A stretch of DNA of 64,000 nt from Lachnospiraceae bacterium (lineage in GTDB: Bacteria; Bacillota; Clostridia; Lachnospirales; Lachnospiraceae): positions 1 through 64,000 of the forward strand of contig JAFOVD010000046.1 of assembly GCA_017392525.1 (NCBI GenBank), read 5' to 3'. The notes under the pieces are model-generated. The model had not been told where the DNA came from and searched no databases. It saw only the letters and a list, made by a program, of their open reading frames with translations. Both the position numbers and the translations under genes were made by a program. Shown in pieces: positions 45,451 to 54,268 of the stretch (position 1 is its first letter; each line of letters begins with the position of its first letter).

Positions 45451-45527
45451 TCCCTACGTTGGCATTATCCAAATCAGGTTCTCGGTCGAAAGTCACACTT
45501 TCCTCTCAGCCTGTCTACAAGCTCCCG
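45451..45527 (-). ncRNA. TPP riboswitch (thi box)
   Basis: The minus strand has the conserved ACGGGAGC start, CAGGCTGAGAGG, the GAACCTGATTTGGATAATGCC block and the CGTAGGGA end, the TPP aptamer in its standard order. It controls thiE-thiW-thiM by termination. Confidence 0.96.
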
Positions 45528-45549
45528 TTTCATATTCAGTTACTACTTT

Positions 45550-45577
45550 ATATTACTGCAAATGAGAAGATTTGCAA
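45550..45577 (-). promoter_or_regulatory. Likely promoter of the thi operon
   Basis: TTGCAA (45577-45572) and TAATAT (45555-45550) on the minus strand with 16 bases between, ending about 23 bases before the TPP aptamer. Confidence 0.5.
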
Positions 45578-45609
45578 ATACTTCTTTCAATCCGGAATGA
45601 AAATGGTCA

Positions 45610-46401
45610 TTATTTCCTCAAAATGTCCAATGTATGACATCCGGCTCCCAATAATTCAGGACGTTCACATACAGACAGCTGGTATTTCATAAATAACGCA
45701 AACTCTTCTTCATCCATTGCGTTTAACACCGGTCGCATATGATTTGCCGGTCCGTCCTGAGAGAGAATTTTCTCTCTTTTTAGGCCTGCATAATCGCTGA
45801 GTGCATAAATATCTTCCAGACGCGCATAATCATAGAGGGGGTTCGCACTGTCTGTACAATGAAATGATTCATCTATCATTCCCGTCTGGACAGCCTCCTT
45901 GATATGATGATCCTTGAATCCATACATCAGCACACTATATTCATTCATAATATAGCTGATAAAGAGATGTCCACCCGGCTTCAGCACACGCTTTGCTTCC
46001 ATCATTGCCTGCTTTCTGTCGTCCATATCCTTGAGATGATACATTGGTCCGAAAAACAGCACGATATCGTATGCTTCATCCTCTATGCGTTTCAGCTTTT
46101 CTGCCCGCCCTTCAAACACCTTTACTTTGGGTCCGTTTTTCCTAATACGCCCCAGGTTATGGTGAACCGGCTCCACAGCAGTAACATCATACCCTTCCTC
46201 TGATAAAGGAATCGCATATCGACCAGTACCTGCACCTACATCTAATATTTTGATTTCCGACTTCTGCTTCCCCTGCTGCAGTAACGCATCCAAATACTGA
46301 TTCAGATAATGCATCGTAACAAAAAACTCTACCTGACCATGTCTTGAATTCAATCGTTTTTCTTCATTAAATTTATTATAGTATGCTTCTAACTGATTCA
46401 A
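45610..46401 (-). CDS. SAM-dependent methyltransferase (class I)
   Basis: A 263-residue methyltransferase. Motif I is ILDVGAGTGRYAIPLSEEGY near residue 52, the acidic end of strand 2 is VTAVEP, and DIVLFFGPMYHL follows as motif IV. It has no membrane segment. It is the last gene of a minus-strand group with two U32 proteins, 20 bases after the second. Substrate not predictable; small molecules, RNA and proteins are all possible. Confidence 0.85.
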   Translation of the reverse strand: MNQLEAYYNKFNEEKRLNSRHGQVEFFVTMHYLNQYLDALLQQGKQKSEIKILDVGAGTGRYAIPLSEEGYDVTAVEPVHHNLGRIRKNGPKVKVFEGRAEKLKRIEDEAYDIVLFFGPMYHLKDMDDRKQAMMEAKRVLKPGGHLFISYIMNEYSVLMYGFKDHHIKEAVQTGMIDESFHCTDSANPLYDYARLEDIYALSDYAGLKREKILSQDGPANHMRPVLNAMDEEEFALFMKYQLSVCERPELLGAGCHTLDILRK

Positions 46402-46421
46402 TGCTTACTCATTTCCTTCAT

Positions 46422-47663
46422 CTAACTTAATCTACGAAGAATATCCTTAGGGTTTACCTCAAACGGAATCTCCATTGTAATAATGTCCATAGGCTTATTA
46501 GCTCGCTCAAGATTCTCATCCTCTGCATTCTTCATCCAAAGGACATCATATTCTTCATTTGGCTTACCCGGCATAAGCGCCTCAACGCGGTCACCCACCT
46601 GGATAACATTTCGAACCTGAACGTGTGCAATCTTCGAATCACCATCATAGTCCACAACGGTGCCCAGGAAATCATGATTCACTGTATTGTTGGAATACTC
46701 ATGGAAAATAATGGTATCCTTATCCGCACGTTTTGGGTAAAAACCGGGACAGATCTCACGATTTGCCCCCTTTGTTATCTCATTAATATGATACTCCATA
46801 CGTTCATCCGACATTTCACCATCACAATCATAAAGCTCATCAATCAAGTGACGATATCCCGAAACAACAGATGCCACATAGTATTCAGACTTCATTCGCC
46901 CTTCGATTTTAAGAGATGCCACACCGGCTTCCATAAGTTCCTTAATCTGGTATCCGGCCATCATATCCTTAGAACCAAGGGTAAAGAGATTTTCTTCTGT
47001 ACTGAGTTCACGCTCACCATCCATAAGATGATACTGCCAACGACAAGACTGCGCGCAGCCACCTCTATTTGCGTCACGAAGGGTCATACGGTTACTAAGG
47101 GTACATCTTCCGGAAATGTTAACGCACATTCCGCCGTGAATAAATGCCTCCGTCTCTACCGGACACTTAGCTGTAATCTCTGCAGCTTCCTCCATAGAAC
47201 ATTCGCGTGCCAAAACAACTCTATCCACGTGATTTTCATCTACAAGCATCTGCGCCGTCATGGAATTTGTAACAGACATCTGTGTACTGCAATGAACCTC
47301 AAGTTTCGGTGCTACGCGCTTCGCCATTTCCATAATATATACACTGGCTGTAATAATCGCAGTAACACCGGCATCTTCAAGGTCTTTAAGATACTGCTCT
47401 AATCCTTCAAAATCCTCATTGTGAGGGATAATATTTACCGTAACATGGATATTCGCACCATGTGCATCCGCATACTTACAAGCCTCACGAATATCATCCA
47501 TTGTGAAATTGGAAGCATGACTTCTCAATGAAAATGACATACCACCGAGATATACTGCGTCTGCTCCATAGTTAATCGCAACCTTGGCACGTGCCAAATC
47601 ACCTGCAGGAGCAAGCAATTCCGGCTTCATATTGATTTTTCTATTTGACAGTTTTTTGTTCAT
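46422..47663 (-). CDS. U32 protein, TrhP/YrrO type
   Basis: About 413 residues of the U32 family. ELLAPAGDLARAKVAINYGADAVYLGG opens the fold, RECSMEEAAEI and EAFIHGGMCVNISGRC hold the first Cys, and NRGGCAQSCRW plus a later Cys complete the Fe-S-type set; SLKIEGRMKSEYYVA is the family signature. In Bacillus and E. coli such proteins take part in prephenate-dependent tRNA uridine hydroxylation (TrhP). The start at 47663 has AGGA upstream; 47630 is an alternative. It overlaps the upstream U32-like gene by 23 bases, as in the yrrN-yrrO pair. Confidence 0.88.
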   Translation of the reverse strand: MNKKLSNRKINMKPELLAPAGDLARAKVAINYGADAVYLGGMSFSLRSHASNFTMDDIREACKYADAHGANIHVTVNIIPHNEDFEGLEQYLKDLEDAGVTAIITASVYIMEMAKRVAPKLEVHCSTQMSVTNSMTAQMLVDENHVDRVVLARECSMEEAAEITAKCPVETEAFIHGGMCVNISGRCTLSNRMTLRDANRGGCAQSCRWQYHLMDGERELSTEENLFTLGSKDMMAGYQIKELMEAGVASLKIEGRMKSEYYVASVVSGYRHLIDELYDCDGEMSDERMEYHINEITKGANREICPGFYPKRADKDTIIFHEYSNNTVNHDFLGTVVDYDGDSKIAHVQVRNVIQVGDRVEALMPGKPNEEYDVLWMKNAEDENLERANKPMDIITMEIPFEVNPKDILRRLS

Positions 47664-48561
47664 AATATCCTGAATCAAGCGGTTCTGCACCGAACTGCTC
47701 TCTGTACTCCTTTCCAACCTCAAGTGGATTTTCACCATTCAAGATTCTTCTATAGGCATGAATTGCCTGAAGTTGCTCCTCGAGCGGAATATAACTTCCT
47801 TCGACTAAAAGCCCCATTGGATTACTCTCTAAAATCTTCTCAATAAAATTGAAGGAATCCAAAACATTCTCGCTATAAATCAGAGTACCTGTTTCATCCT
47901 CATAAACCGGCATCTGACCGTCTCTTGTCTTTTCAATAAGGTAAAGATTCTTATTCTCAACCACGTTATCCTCAAGTTCATACGTCTCCTGATAAGCCGT
48001 TAAGAGTTTTCGATAAGAACGTGCCATCATGGTTCTTCCATGCACTGTAACAATTGCCTTCTCTACCTCAGATGCAATTTCATCTGTCTCCTGTAGTGTG
48101 AGAAGCGGAGAAATTGCAATCCCCTGCACACCATGCTGAATCCACCAGGTTGCATCATTAATGGATGTCATAAGCGTCTCAGGATCGTAAATCATCTTCT
48201 CTACCATCTGACTCTTCTTAGCAAGATAAAAGAGCGATGGATCCGCAAATAAAATCGCCGCAAACTCAGATTTTCTCTCGCTAAGATACTGCATCCAAGC
48301 TTCTGCATCCTTTAACATTCCTTCATGGAATGTCTGATTCGCACGAATGCTAATCTTCACAGTGCGCATTTCATCTGCATCATCAATATTTTCATTATGT
48401 AACTTCACATCGCGAAGTAACATTTCCAATTCTTCTTTACTTAATTTCTGGGCTACGGTACTACTAAGCCCCTCTAAAGAGATAACAATATTATCTACAC
48501 CAGATAAAAGTAACTTAGATAAATCCTCATATCTCTCCAGTGTTGTCATCAATTCTTTCAT
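47641..48561 (-). CDS. U32-family partner protein, YrrN type
   Basis: A 306-residue relative of the U32 family without the full cysteine set. LSGVDNIVISLEGLS at the start and a TIM-barrel-like pattern (FAAILFADPSLF, WIQHGVQGIAISPLLTLQE, VTVHGRTMMARSYRKLL) match YrrN/TrhP1. It begins with ATG at 48561, AGGAT upstream, and overlaps the next gene. Probably acts with it in tRNA wobble-uridine modification; this is family inference. Confidence 0.78.
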   Translation of the reverse strand: MKELMTTLERYEDLSKLLLSGVDNIVISLEGLSSTVAQKLSKEELEMLLRDVKLHNENIDDADEMRTVKISIRANQTFHEGMLKDAEAWMQYLSERKSEFAAILFADPSLFYLAKKSQMVEKMIYDPETLMTSINDATWWIQHGVQGIAISPLLTLQETDEIASEVEKAIVTVHGRTMMARSYRKLLTAYQETYELEDNVVENKNLYLIEKTRDGQMPVYEDETGTLIYSENVLDSFNFIEKILESNPMGLLVEGSYIPLEEQLQAIHAYRRILNGENPLEVGKEYREQFGAEPLDSGYYEQKTVK

Positions 48562-48656
48562 ATTATCTATCCTATAAAATCTATCTCATCTTCTTGTAAC
48601 TTACGGCATTCGCCGACGTTAAATTATACCAAGCAGATTCAAAAATGACAAGTAAA

Positions 48657-48697
48657 CAAAAAACATCCTTCCTTAATATAAGAAGGATGTTCTTTTT
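48657..48697. terminator. Bidirectional hairpin in the gap upstream of the U32 genes
   Basis: AACATCCTTC and GAAGGATGTT (10-base stem) with A-runs and T-runs on both sides. On the minus strand it would stop readthrough from the arabinan importer operon into the U32 genes. The rest of this 453-base gap (48562-49014) holds a second hairpin at 48905-48948 and no other recognisable element; 48700-48900 is plain AT-rich sequence. Confidence 0.75.
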
Positions 48698-48904
48698 TCT
48701 CATTCAAATATAAAATACAATACTTCCCATTTTCCAACTCTATCACCCTACATTGCAACTTAAACATCCACTATCAAATATTATAACCTCATCTCTATTA
48801 AAATTTGTTTTTCGGAAGTAACTGTACCAAAAAAGGAATGAATTACATTTTTCTATCCAAAATTTCACTTTATGACTCTTTACTCTCACCAATCACCAGT
48901 CAAA

Positions 48905-48948
48905 AAAAGACTAGTTACTTCTTTTTCAAAGCATCTAGTCTTTTATAT
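48905..48948 (-). terminator. Terminator of the arabinan importer operon
   Basis: AAAGACTAG and CTAGTCTTT with a 20-base loop; on the minus strand seven T follow. It lies about 70 bases after the yesL-type gene, the last of the operon. Confidence 0.65.
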
Positions 48949-49014
48949 AATCTTACTCTTCCTGCGTAACATCCATATCTATTAATTTATACATTAGCAA
49001 ATGCTTCATATGCT

Positions 49015-49617
49015 TTACATATGCTTCTCAAACACTCGATTGTAGAAAAACGCCAAAACATAGGAAACCACTGCAAAACCGATTACAAACATCGACAATG
49101 CAAATCCTAAATTCACATACGCCATCAAACCAATCAACACAACCACCAGAATACAAGCAATGGTATACGGAAAGAAATATCCTATCGCCATAGCCGCTGC
49201 ATTCTTAAATTGTTCAAAGAGCGTTCCGCTTGTTCTAGAAATTACAGGATAAACCCAAAGGAAAATCATCATAACAAACAACCCAAGCCCAATGCTAAAC
49301 ACAAGCATTGTTTTTGTCATAAAATTTTGGATAATAAGCTTAGACCAGAATTGAACATCCAAGAATACCATCACAAATAATAGGAGGTTGACAATCCAGG
49401 CTTCGGTTGCTTGTTTAAATGATTCCTTAAAGCTGTGAAAGAAACTTTTAACAACATATCCATCCCCATACTCTACTGACCTAAGGGAAACCGCTATCAT
49501 TGCAGTCATAGATGCACCTATTGTTATAATCGGCAGTGAACATAAAACAAATAATAGATTCAGCACCACCAGATCTGCTACCTTATTTAAAAATCGAATC
49601 ACAACATTATCTTTCAT
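49015..49617 (-). CDS. YesL-family membrane protein (DUF624)
   Basis: About 200 residues with five membrane segments. NLLFVLCSLPIITIGASMTAM and the VVKSFFHSFKESFKQAT segment are the DUF624/YesL signature. These proteins accompany plant-oligosaccharide ABC importers in Firmicutes, but their role is unsettled. The ATG at 49617 has AAAGG upstream; a GTG two codons earlier is possible. Last gene of the importer operon. Confidence 0.85.
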   Translation of the reverse strand: MKDNVVIRFLNKVADLVVLNLLFVLCSLPIITIGASMTAMIAVSLRSVEYGDGYVVKSFFHSFKESFKQATEAWIVNLLLFVMVFLDVQFWSKLIIQNFMTKTMLVFSIGLGLFVMMIFLWVYPVISRTSGTLFEQFKNAAAMAIGYFFPYTIACILVVVLIGLMAYVNLGFALSMFVIGFAVVSYVLAFFYNRVFEKHM

Positions 49618-49635
49618 ATCCACTACCTTTTATCA

Positions 49636-50556
49636 TTACTTAATGCCGCTGATTGCGATAGATTCTACAATTACTCTCTGGAAAATAAAGAACAAAAGCA
49701 ATGTAGGAACCATAGCAATTACTGAAGCTGCCATAATCAAAGCATAATCACTTTGAATTGCATAATACGAGTTAAATGAACGAATTACAACCTGGAGCGT
49801 CCATAGTTTTTCGCTACGAAGGAAAATTGTTGGCGCCAGATAATCGTTCCAGATTCCCATAAACCAGAGTACTAACTGTGTTCCAAGTGCACCCTTCATA
49901 AGTGGGAGGAAAATCATCCAATATGTTCTGAAATATCCACATCCATCCAGCTTTGCAGCATCCATCAAATCATTTGGAATACTGTAAAGATTCTGTCGGA
50001 GGAAGAAAATCATACTAACATTTCCGAAACATCCAGGAATAATCAATGGAAGGAGCGAGTTTGTCCAGCCAAGCTTTGTAAATAATACATACTGCGGAAT
50101 CATTACAACTGCAAATGGAATCATAATCGTAGCAAGTAAAGCCAGGAATAACCCGTTCTTTCCTCGGAAGTTCATCTTTGCAAATGCAAATGCAGAGAGT
50201 GAGGAGGTAAAACCACCAATTAAAAGAACGGGAATTTCAACTTTCACTGTATTTAAGATACCATTGAAGAAAGATCCCTTGCTCAGCACTTCTGAATATT
50301 TACCAATTAACACAGGATCCGGAATTAATGTTAATGAACCGGATAAAATCTGATTCTTCGTCATAAAGGAACATAAAATCATATAGATGAGTGGGAAAAG
50401 CATAATCAATGCACCGGCTAATAACAGTACAAAGACAATGACATCCACTACCTTCTCCCGCGTAGATTTTCTACGTTTGCTCTGTACTTTTACCTTCTTG
50501 CGGTTCATTTCCTTTTCTTCTAATACTTCTTTCTCTTTTGTCATAATCGTACTCAT
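49636..50556 (-). CDS. Sugar ABC transporter permease, MalG type
   Basis: A 306-residue CUT1 permease with a charged Lys/Arg N-terminus and six membrane segments. The ATPase-coupling loop is DAAKLDGCGYFRTYWMIFLP. Partner of the permease upstream, 10 bases away. The arabino-oligosaccharide substrate is inferred from the GH43/GH51 enzymes in the same locus. Confidence 0.9.
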   Translation of the reverse strand: MSTIMTKEKEVLEEKEMNRKKVKVQSKRRKSTREKVVDVIVFVLLLAGALIMLFPLIYMILCSFMTKNQILSGSLTLIPDPVLIGKYSEVLSKGSFFNGILNTVKVEIPVLLIGGFTSSLSAFAFAKMNFRGKNGLFLALLATIMIPFAVVMIPQYVLFTKLGWTNSLLPLIIPGCFGNVSMIFFLRQNLYSIPNDLMDAAKLDGCGYFRTYWMIFLPLMKGALGTQLVLWFMGIWNDYLAPTIFLRSEKLWTLQVVIRSFNSYYAIQSDYALIMAASVIAMVPTLLLFFIFQRVIVESIAISGIK

Positions 50557-50566
50557 AGATGTCCCC

Positions 50567-51487
50567 CTAATCCGTTACAACCCATTTATCCTGGTACTTG
50601 AAATTGATAGCGGTAATGATAAAGATGATAATTGCAAGAATGACTGCAACCGCACATCCATATCCCAGCTGTCCATTCGAGAATGCCTTGTCATACAGAT
50701 AATAAACAATGGTTGCCGCACTGTAATTCGTACCACCGTTTGTTGTCATAACCTGCACTTCTACAAATACCTGGAAACCACCAATCAAGGACGTAATCAG
50801 GATATAGAAAGTCACTGGTGAAATCAGAGGTAATGTAATGAAACGGAACTTCTCCCATCCCGTCGCACCATCAATTTCAGCTGCCTCATAATAATCCTTT
50901 GGGACATTCTGAAGACCTGCTAGATACAGGATAATCGAAGTTCCCAGTCCTTTCCAGGTCATAAAAATAATCATAGCCACTTTAACCCAGACTTCATCAC
51001 CTAACCAGTTTGGTCCATGATGTCCGGTCAAGAACTTAATAATCGTATTCAATAAACCATAATCAAAATTGAAAACCCATGCCCAAAGTATTGCTACCGC
51101 TACAAGGGAAGAGACAACCGGCACGTAATACATTGTTGTCATGATTCTTTTACCTGGCAGATTACGATTCATACCCATTGCAATCAATAAGCCGAAAATC
51201 ATACCAAGTGGAATTCCAATCATATATATAATTGTTGTCAACATGGATTTCCAGAATTTTGGATCTGTAAGAATATCAATGAAATTTTCAAATCCACACA
51301 GGTTTCCAATCAAAGAATTGACGCCTGTCCATTTACTCCCACTGGCTAACAATGCAAATCCGATGGGATATGCCATGAAAAGAAGGAATCCGATGAACGG
51401 GGCTGCTATAAACAGCCACGCCCATCTCTCCTCTCTTTTAGCCATAGGTGAGAGCTGTGTTTTCACAACATTTTTTGTTTTGCTCAT
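50567..51487 (-). CDS. Sugar ABC transporter permease, MalF/UgpA type
   Basis: A 306-residue CUT1 permease with six membrane segments. It opens with AWLFIAAPFIGFLLFMAYPIGFALLAS, and EAAEIDGATGWEKFRFITLPLI is the coupling loop. AGGTGG precedes the ATG. Second gene of the importer operon. Confidence 0.9.
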   Translation of the reverse strand: MSKTKNVVKTQLSPMAKREERWAWLFIAAPFIGFLLFMAYPIGFALLASGSKWTGVNSLIGNLCGFENFIDILTDPKFWKSMLTTIIYMIGIPLGMIFGLLIAMGMNRNLPGKRIMTTMYYVPVVSSLVAVAILWAWVFNFDYGLLNTIIKFLTGHHGPNWLGDEVWVKVAMIIFMTWKGLGTSIILYLAGLQNVPKDYYEAAEIDGATGWEKFRFITLPLISPVTFYILITSLIGGFQVFVEVQVMTTNGGTNYSAATIVYYLYDKAFSNGQLGYGCAVAVILAIIIFIITAINFKYQDKWVVTD

Positions 51488-51534
51488 AAAGCCACCTGCT
51501 TACTAAAAACTTCCTGTCTTTCTAATTAGCGAAA

Positions 51535-52986
51535 TTAATCATTTGTTGATGTATTCTGTAATTCAATTGCATTATCTAATGCTTCCTGCATCTTAGGTTC
51601 TACCTCTTTGAGATAATCATCTACAGAAACCGTACCATTCTTAACATTTGGTACACCTTCCAGGAACACATCCATCCACTCAGAATTATATGTATAAGTT
51701 GTCTCAGAGAAGATACCATCGTATTTATCGGAACCTTCAATATAGTTATAGATGACATCGATATTGCTTGCATATGGAACGGTACCATCAGCAACCTTAT
51801 CCTTAAATGTTGACTTAGCATAATCCATAATATTTGGTAACTGAAGAGATTCCCCTGTTGTTTCACCAGATACTGCCTGCTGTCCTTCTAAGTCTGTAGA
51901 TAACTTCTTAATCAGTTCTGTACAGAGATCCTTGTTTTCTGTCTTAGCAGAAACAGCATATCCAACTGTACCAAGCCATGTTGTAGACTTTGTTCCATCC
52001 GGTCCAACTGGCCATCCACAGAGATCCCAGTTATATGGGAATGTACTGTCATCCATGAATGCTGCAACATCCCATGTACCACAAGCATAGAAACCAACCT
52101 GTCCATCAAGCCATCTCTGGTATCCACCAAGTGCAGTATCCTGCTCAACAGATGGTGTAACACCTTCTTTAGCTGTAAGATCTACATAATACTGGAACGC
52201 TGTCTTAAAGGCATCATTGTCTGTAATATTTACTTTTGTATAATCATCATTCAGGAAACGTGCACCGTTACTATAGATGTAAGGTGTCATACCAAAGGCA
52301 TCTGCATTGGCAACACCCCACTGATCGATTTCTCCATCGCCATCAGTATCCTTGGTAAGTGCCTTACAAACCTCCAGGAACTCATCATAGGTATAAGGAT
52401 TTTCTGGATCTGGATAAGCTAACCCAGCTTCATCAAATAAGTCCTTGTTGTAAGCAAAAGCGAAGCAGGAAAGATCCTTTGGTAAGCAATACAGAGAACC
52501 CTGTCCAACCTGTGTTCCATCATACTGATAAGCGCTCTTAATTGCTGGCCAGAGGTTATCTACGGTCTCCTGATCAACATAGTCATCTAATGGAAGTACA
52601 TATCCATTGTCAACATAAGATCTAACGGAATCTGGTCCTACATAGAAGATATCTGGCATATCTCCAGCTGTCATATTCGCTGTCATCTTTGTGCCATATT
52701 CATCCTGTGTTGTGACTTCGAAATTAACTTCCTTTATTTCATCCTTATGCTCTTCCACGAAATCCTTGATTAACCCCGAATAAATCTTCTTTTCGTGTTC
52801 CTGCATATAGAGAAGGATGTTGATGGTCTTATCACCATCCCCCTTAAATGTGTCAGTCGTTGTCTCATCTTCCGCATCTGCAGAAGTTTCTCCTGCTTCT
52901 TCTGTAGATACAGTCGAACAACCCGTCATTAAAACTGAACCAACCATCATTGTGCTCATTAGTAGAGCAATTAGTCTTTTTTTCAC
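51535..52986 (-). CDS. Sugar-binding lipoprotein of the arabinan importer
   Basis: A 483-residue family 1 solute-binding lipoprotein. Signal peptide and lipobox MTGC, then NILLYMQEHEKKIYSG, the PDIFYVGPDSV and LDGQVGFYACGTWDVA segments typical of the fold. It starts with GTG at 52986 with AAGGGGG upstream. First gene of the importer operon, under the promoter at 53094-53065 and the TTTAG palindromes. No ATPase gene is present; a shared MsmX/UgpC-type protein is presumably used. Confidence 0.9.
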   Translation of the reverse strand: MKKRLIALLMSTMMVGSVLMTGCSTVSTEEAGETSADAEDETTTDTFKGDGDKTINILLYMQEHEKKIYSGLIKDFVEEHKDEIKEVNFEVTTQDEYGTKMTANMTAGDMPDIFYVGPDSVRSYVDNGYVLPLDDYVDQETVDNLWPAIKSAYQYDGTQVGQGSLYCLPKDLSCFAFAYNKDLFDEAGLAYPDPENPYTYDEFLEVCKALTKDTDGDGEIDQWGVANADAFGMTPYIYSNGARFLNDDYTKVNITDNDAFKTAFQYYVDLTAKEGVTPSVEQDTALGGYQRWLDGQVGFYACGTWDVAAFMDDSTFPYNWDLCGWPVGPDGTKSTTWLGTVGYAVSAKTENKDLCTELIKKLSTDLEGQQAVSGETTGESLQLPNIMDYAKSTFKDKVADGTVPYASNIDVIYNYIEGSDKYDGIFSETTYTYNSEWMDVFLEGVPNVKNGTVSVDDYLKEVEPKMQEALDNAIELQNTSTND

Positions 52987-53025
52987 TAAAAAAACCCCCT
53001 TAAATATAATGTTAGTTTTCTAAAG

Positions 53026-53040
53026 TTTAAATCATCTAAA
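53026..53040. promoter_or_regulatory. Operator-like palindrome A (TTTAA-N5-CTAAA)
   Basis: TTTAA and CTAAA around five bases, in the leader of the importer operon about 25 bases after the expected transcription start. One of five related sites in the two arabinan operons. Confidence 0.5.
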
Positions 53041-53064
53041 GTTTCGTACCTCCTGACAATGTTT

Positions 53065-53094
53065 ATTGTAAAACTCGCAAAAGACAAGTGTCAA
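53065..53094 (-). promoter_or_regulatory. Promoter of the arabinan importer operon
   Basis: TTGACA (53094-53089) and TACAAT (53070-53065) on the minus strand, spacer 18. Transcription should start near 53058. Confidence 0.7.
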
Positions 53095-53102
53095 TCGTTT
53101 TA

Positions 53103-53118
53103 TTTAGTTTTCGCTAAA
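53103..53118. promoter_or_regulatory. Operator-like palindrome B (TTTAG-N6-CTAAA)
   Basis: A perfect TTTAG/CTAAA palindrome with six bases between, just upstream of the importer -35 and between the divergent importer and regulator genes. Confidence 0.55.
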
Positions 53119-53133
53119 ATACTTTGTATTTTA

Positions 53134-53148
53134 TTAAACTTCGCTAAA
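53134..53148. promoter_or_regulatory. Operator-like palindrome C (TTAAA-N5-CTAAA)
   Basis: TTAAA, five bases, CTAAA: a weaker member of the same set, 15 bases beyond site B, towards the regulator gene. Confidence 0.4.
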
Positions 53149-53280
53149 TAAATAAAATAAATTTTGTTACTTTTTATTTTTCAAAAATACTAAAATAATT
53201 TTATTGCATTTCATATATTTCAAAACATATAATAAGATTAATAAATGCTATATGCTATTTGTATAGGAAAGAGGATAAAG

Positions 53281-54225
53281 ATGCTTCACATTACAGATTT
53301 AGATGACGGGTTAGAACTATTTAAGGCGCTCGGTTCTGATGTCCGTATTGAAATCATCAAATTACTGCTTGAAAACAAGCAAATGAATATGAATGAGCTT
53401 GCCGGGAAATTAAAAATCACAAATGGTGCTTTGACCAGCCATATTAAAAAGTTGGAATCCTGCGGTATTATTTCAACAACTAATGAATCCAACGGACATG
53501 GTAATCAAAAGATTTGTTCACTTAGTCTTGATAAAATACTGATAGAGCTTGCAAATGACGAGTCTACAATCGAAAATGTATACAATACGAATATTAAAAT
53601 CGGACATTACTCTGACTATAAAGTCTATCCTACATGTGGAATTGCATCAGCAAATGCACTTATTGGTGAAGTTGATGACACAAGATACTTCTCCCATCCA
53701 GATCGCTATAATGCTGAGATTCTTTGGTTCACAAAGGGCTTTATAGAATATGAAATTCCGAATTTCATTCCTTACTCTCAGAAAATCACGCAGATTATGA
53801 TATCAGCTGAACTTTCATCTGAGGCACCGGGCGTTAATAATGTCTGGCCATCTGATATCAGTTTCTATATCAACGATGTCTGCGTCGGAAATTGGACATC
53901 TCCCGGCGACTTTGGTGACGTAAGGGGAATCTTTACCCCAGACTGGTGGTTCCCAAACTGGAATCAATATGGCCTTCTTAAAATGCTGGTAATCAATAAG
54001 AATGGAACCTATATCGACGGGTTAAAAATTTCAGATGTAAATATTAACCAATTTAATTTAGACTACCAAAGCAAAATCAGATTCCGCATGGCTGTAAATG
54101 ATAATGCAGAACATGTGGGAGGACTCACCATCTTTGGAAGTAGCTTTGGTAACTATGGCCAAGACATAAAAGTAAGTTTAAACTATACACCAATTGAAAA
54201 TAACAATTCCACTGGTGAAATATAA
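53281..54225 (+). CDS. ArsR-type regulator with large C-terminal sensor-like domain
   Basis: A 314-residue protein. Residues ~5-80 are an ArsR/SmtB-like winged helix (FKALGSDVRIEIIKLLLENKQMNMNELAGKLKITNGALTSHIKKLE, seen in pieces). Residues ~100-310 form a beta-rich, Trp- and Gly-rich domain with SDISFYINDVCVGNWTSPGDFGDVRG and TPDWWFPNWNQYG, more like a carbohydrate-binding fold than a metal sensor. The ArsR metal-site cysteines are not evident. The ATG at 53281 has AGAGGA upstream; a TATAAT lies at 53228-53233. Divergent from the importer operon, it is the likely regulator of arabinan use. Sugar sensing is inferred. Confidence 0.85.
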   Translation: MLHITDLDDGLELFKALGSDVRIEIIKLLLENKQMNMNELAGKLKITNGALTSHIKKLESCGIISTTNESNGHGNQKICSLSLDKILIELANDESTIENVYNTNIKIGHYSDYKVYPTCGIASANALIGEVDDTRYFSHPDRYNAEILWFTKGFIEYEIPNFIPYSQKITQIMISAELSSEAPGVNNVWPSDISFYINDVCVGNWTSPGDFGDVRGIFTPDWWFPNWNQYGLLKMLVINKNGTYIDGLKISDVNINQFNLDYQSKIRFRMAVNDNAEHVGGLTIFGSSFGNYGQDIKVSLNYTPIENNNSTGEI

Positions 54226-54262
54226 AAAGCAGGTCACCTCACATCCGAGGTGACCTGTTTTT
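54224..54262. terminator. Bidirectional terminator between the regulator and GH43 genes
   Basis: CAGGTCACCTC and GAGGTGACCTG form a perfect 11-base stem around ACATCC, flanked by A-run and T-run. It ends both the plus-strand regulator and the minus-strand enzyme operon. Confidence 0.92.
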
Positions 54263-54268
54263 ATATTT

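Noticed and set aside
46623..47402. A 259-codon plus-strand open frame
   Set aside because: It lies wholly antisense to the well-supported U32 gene, has no ribosome site and its translation resembles no family. It is a shadow of the codon pattern on the other strand.
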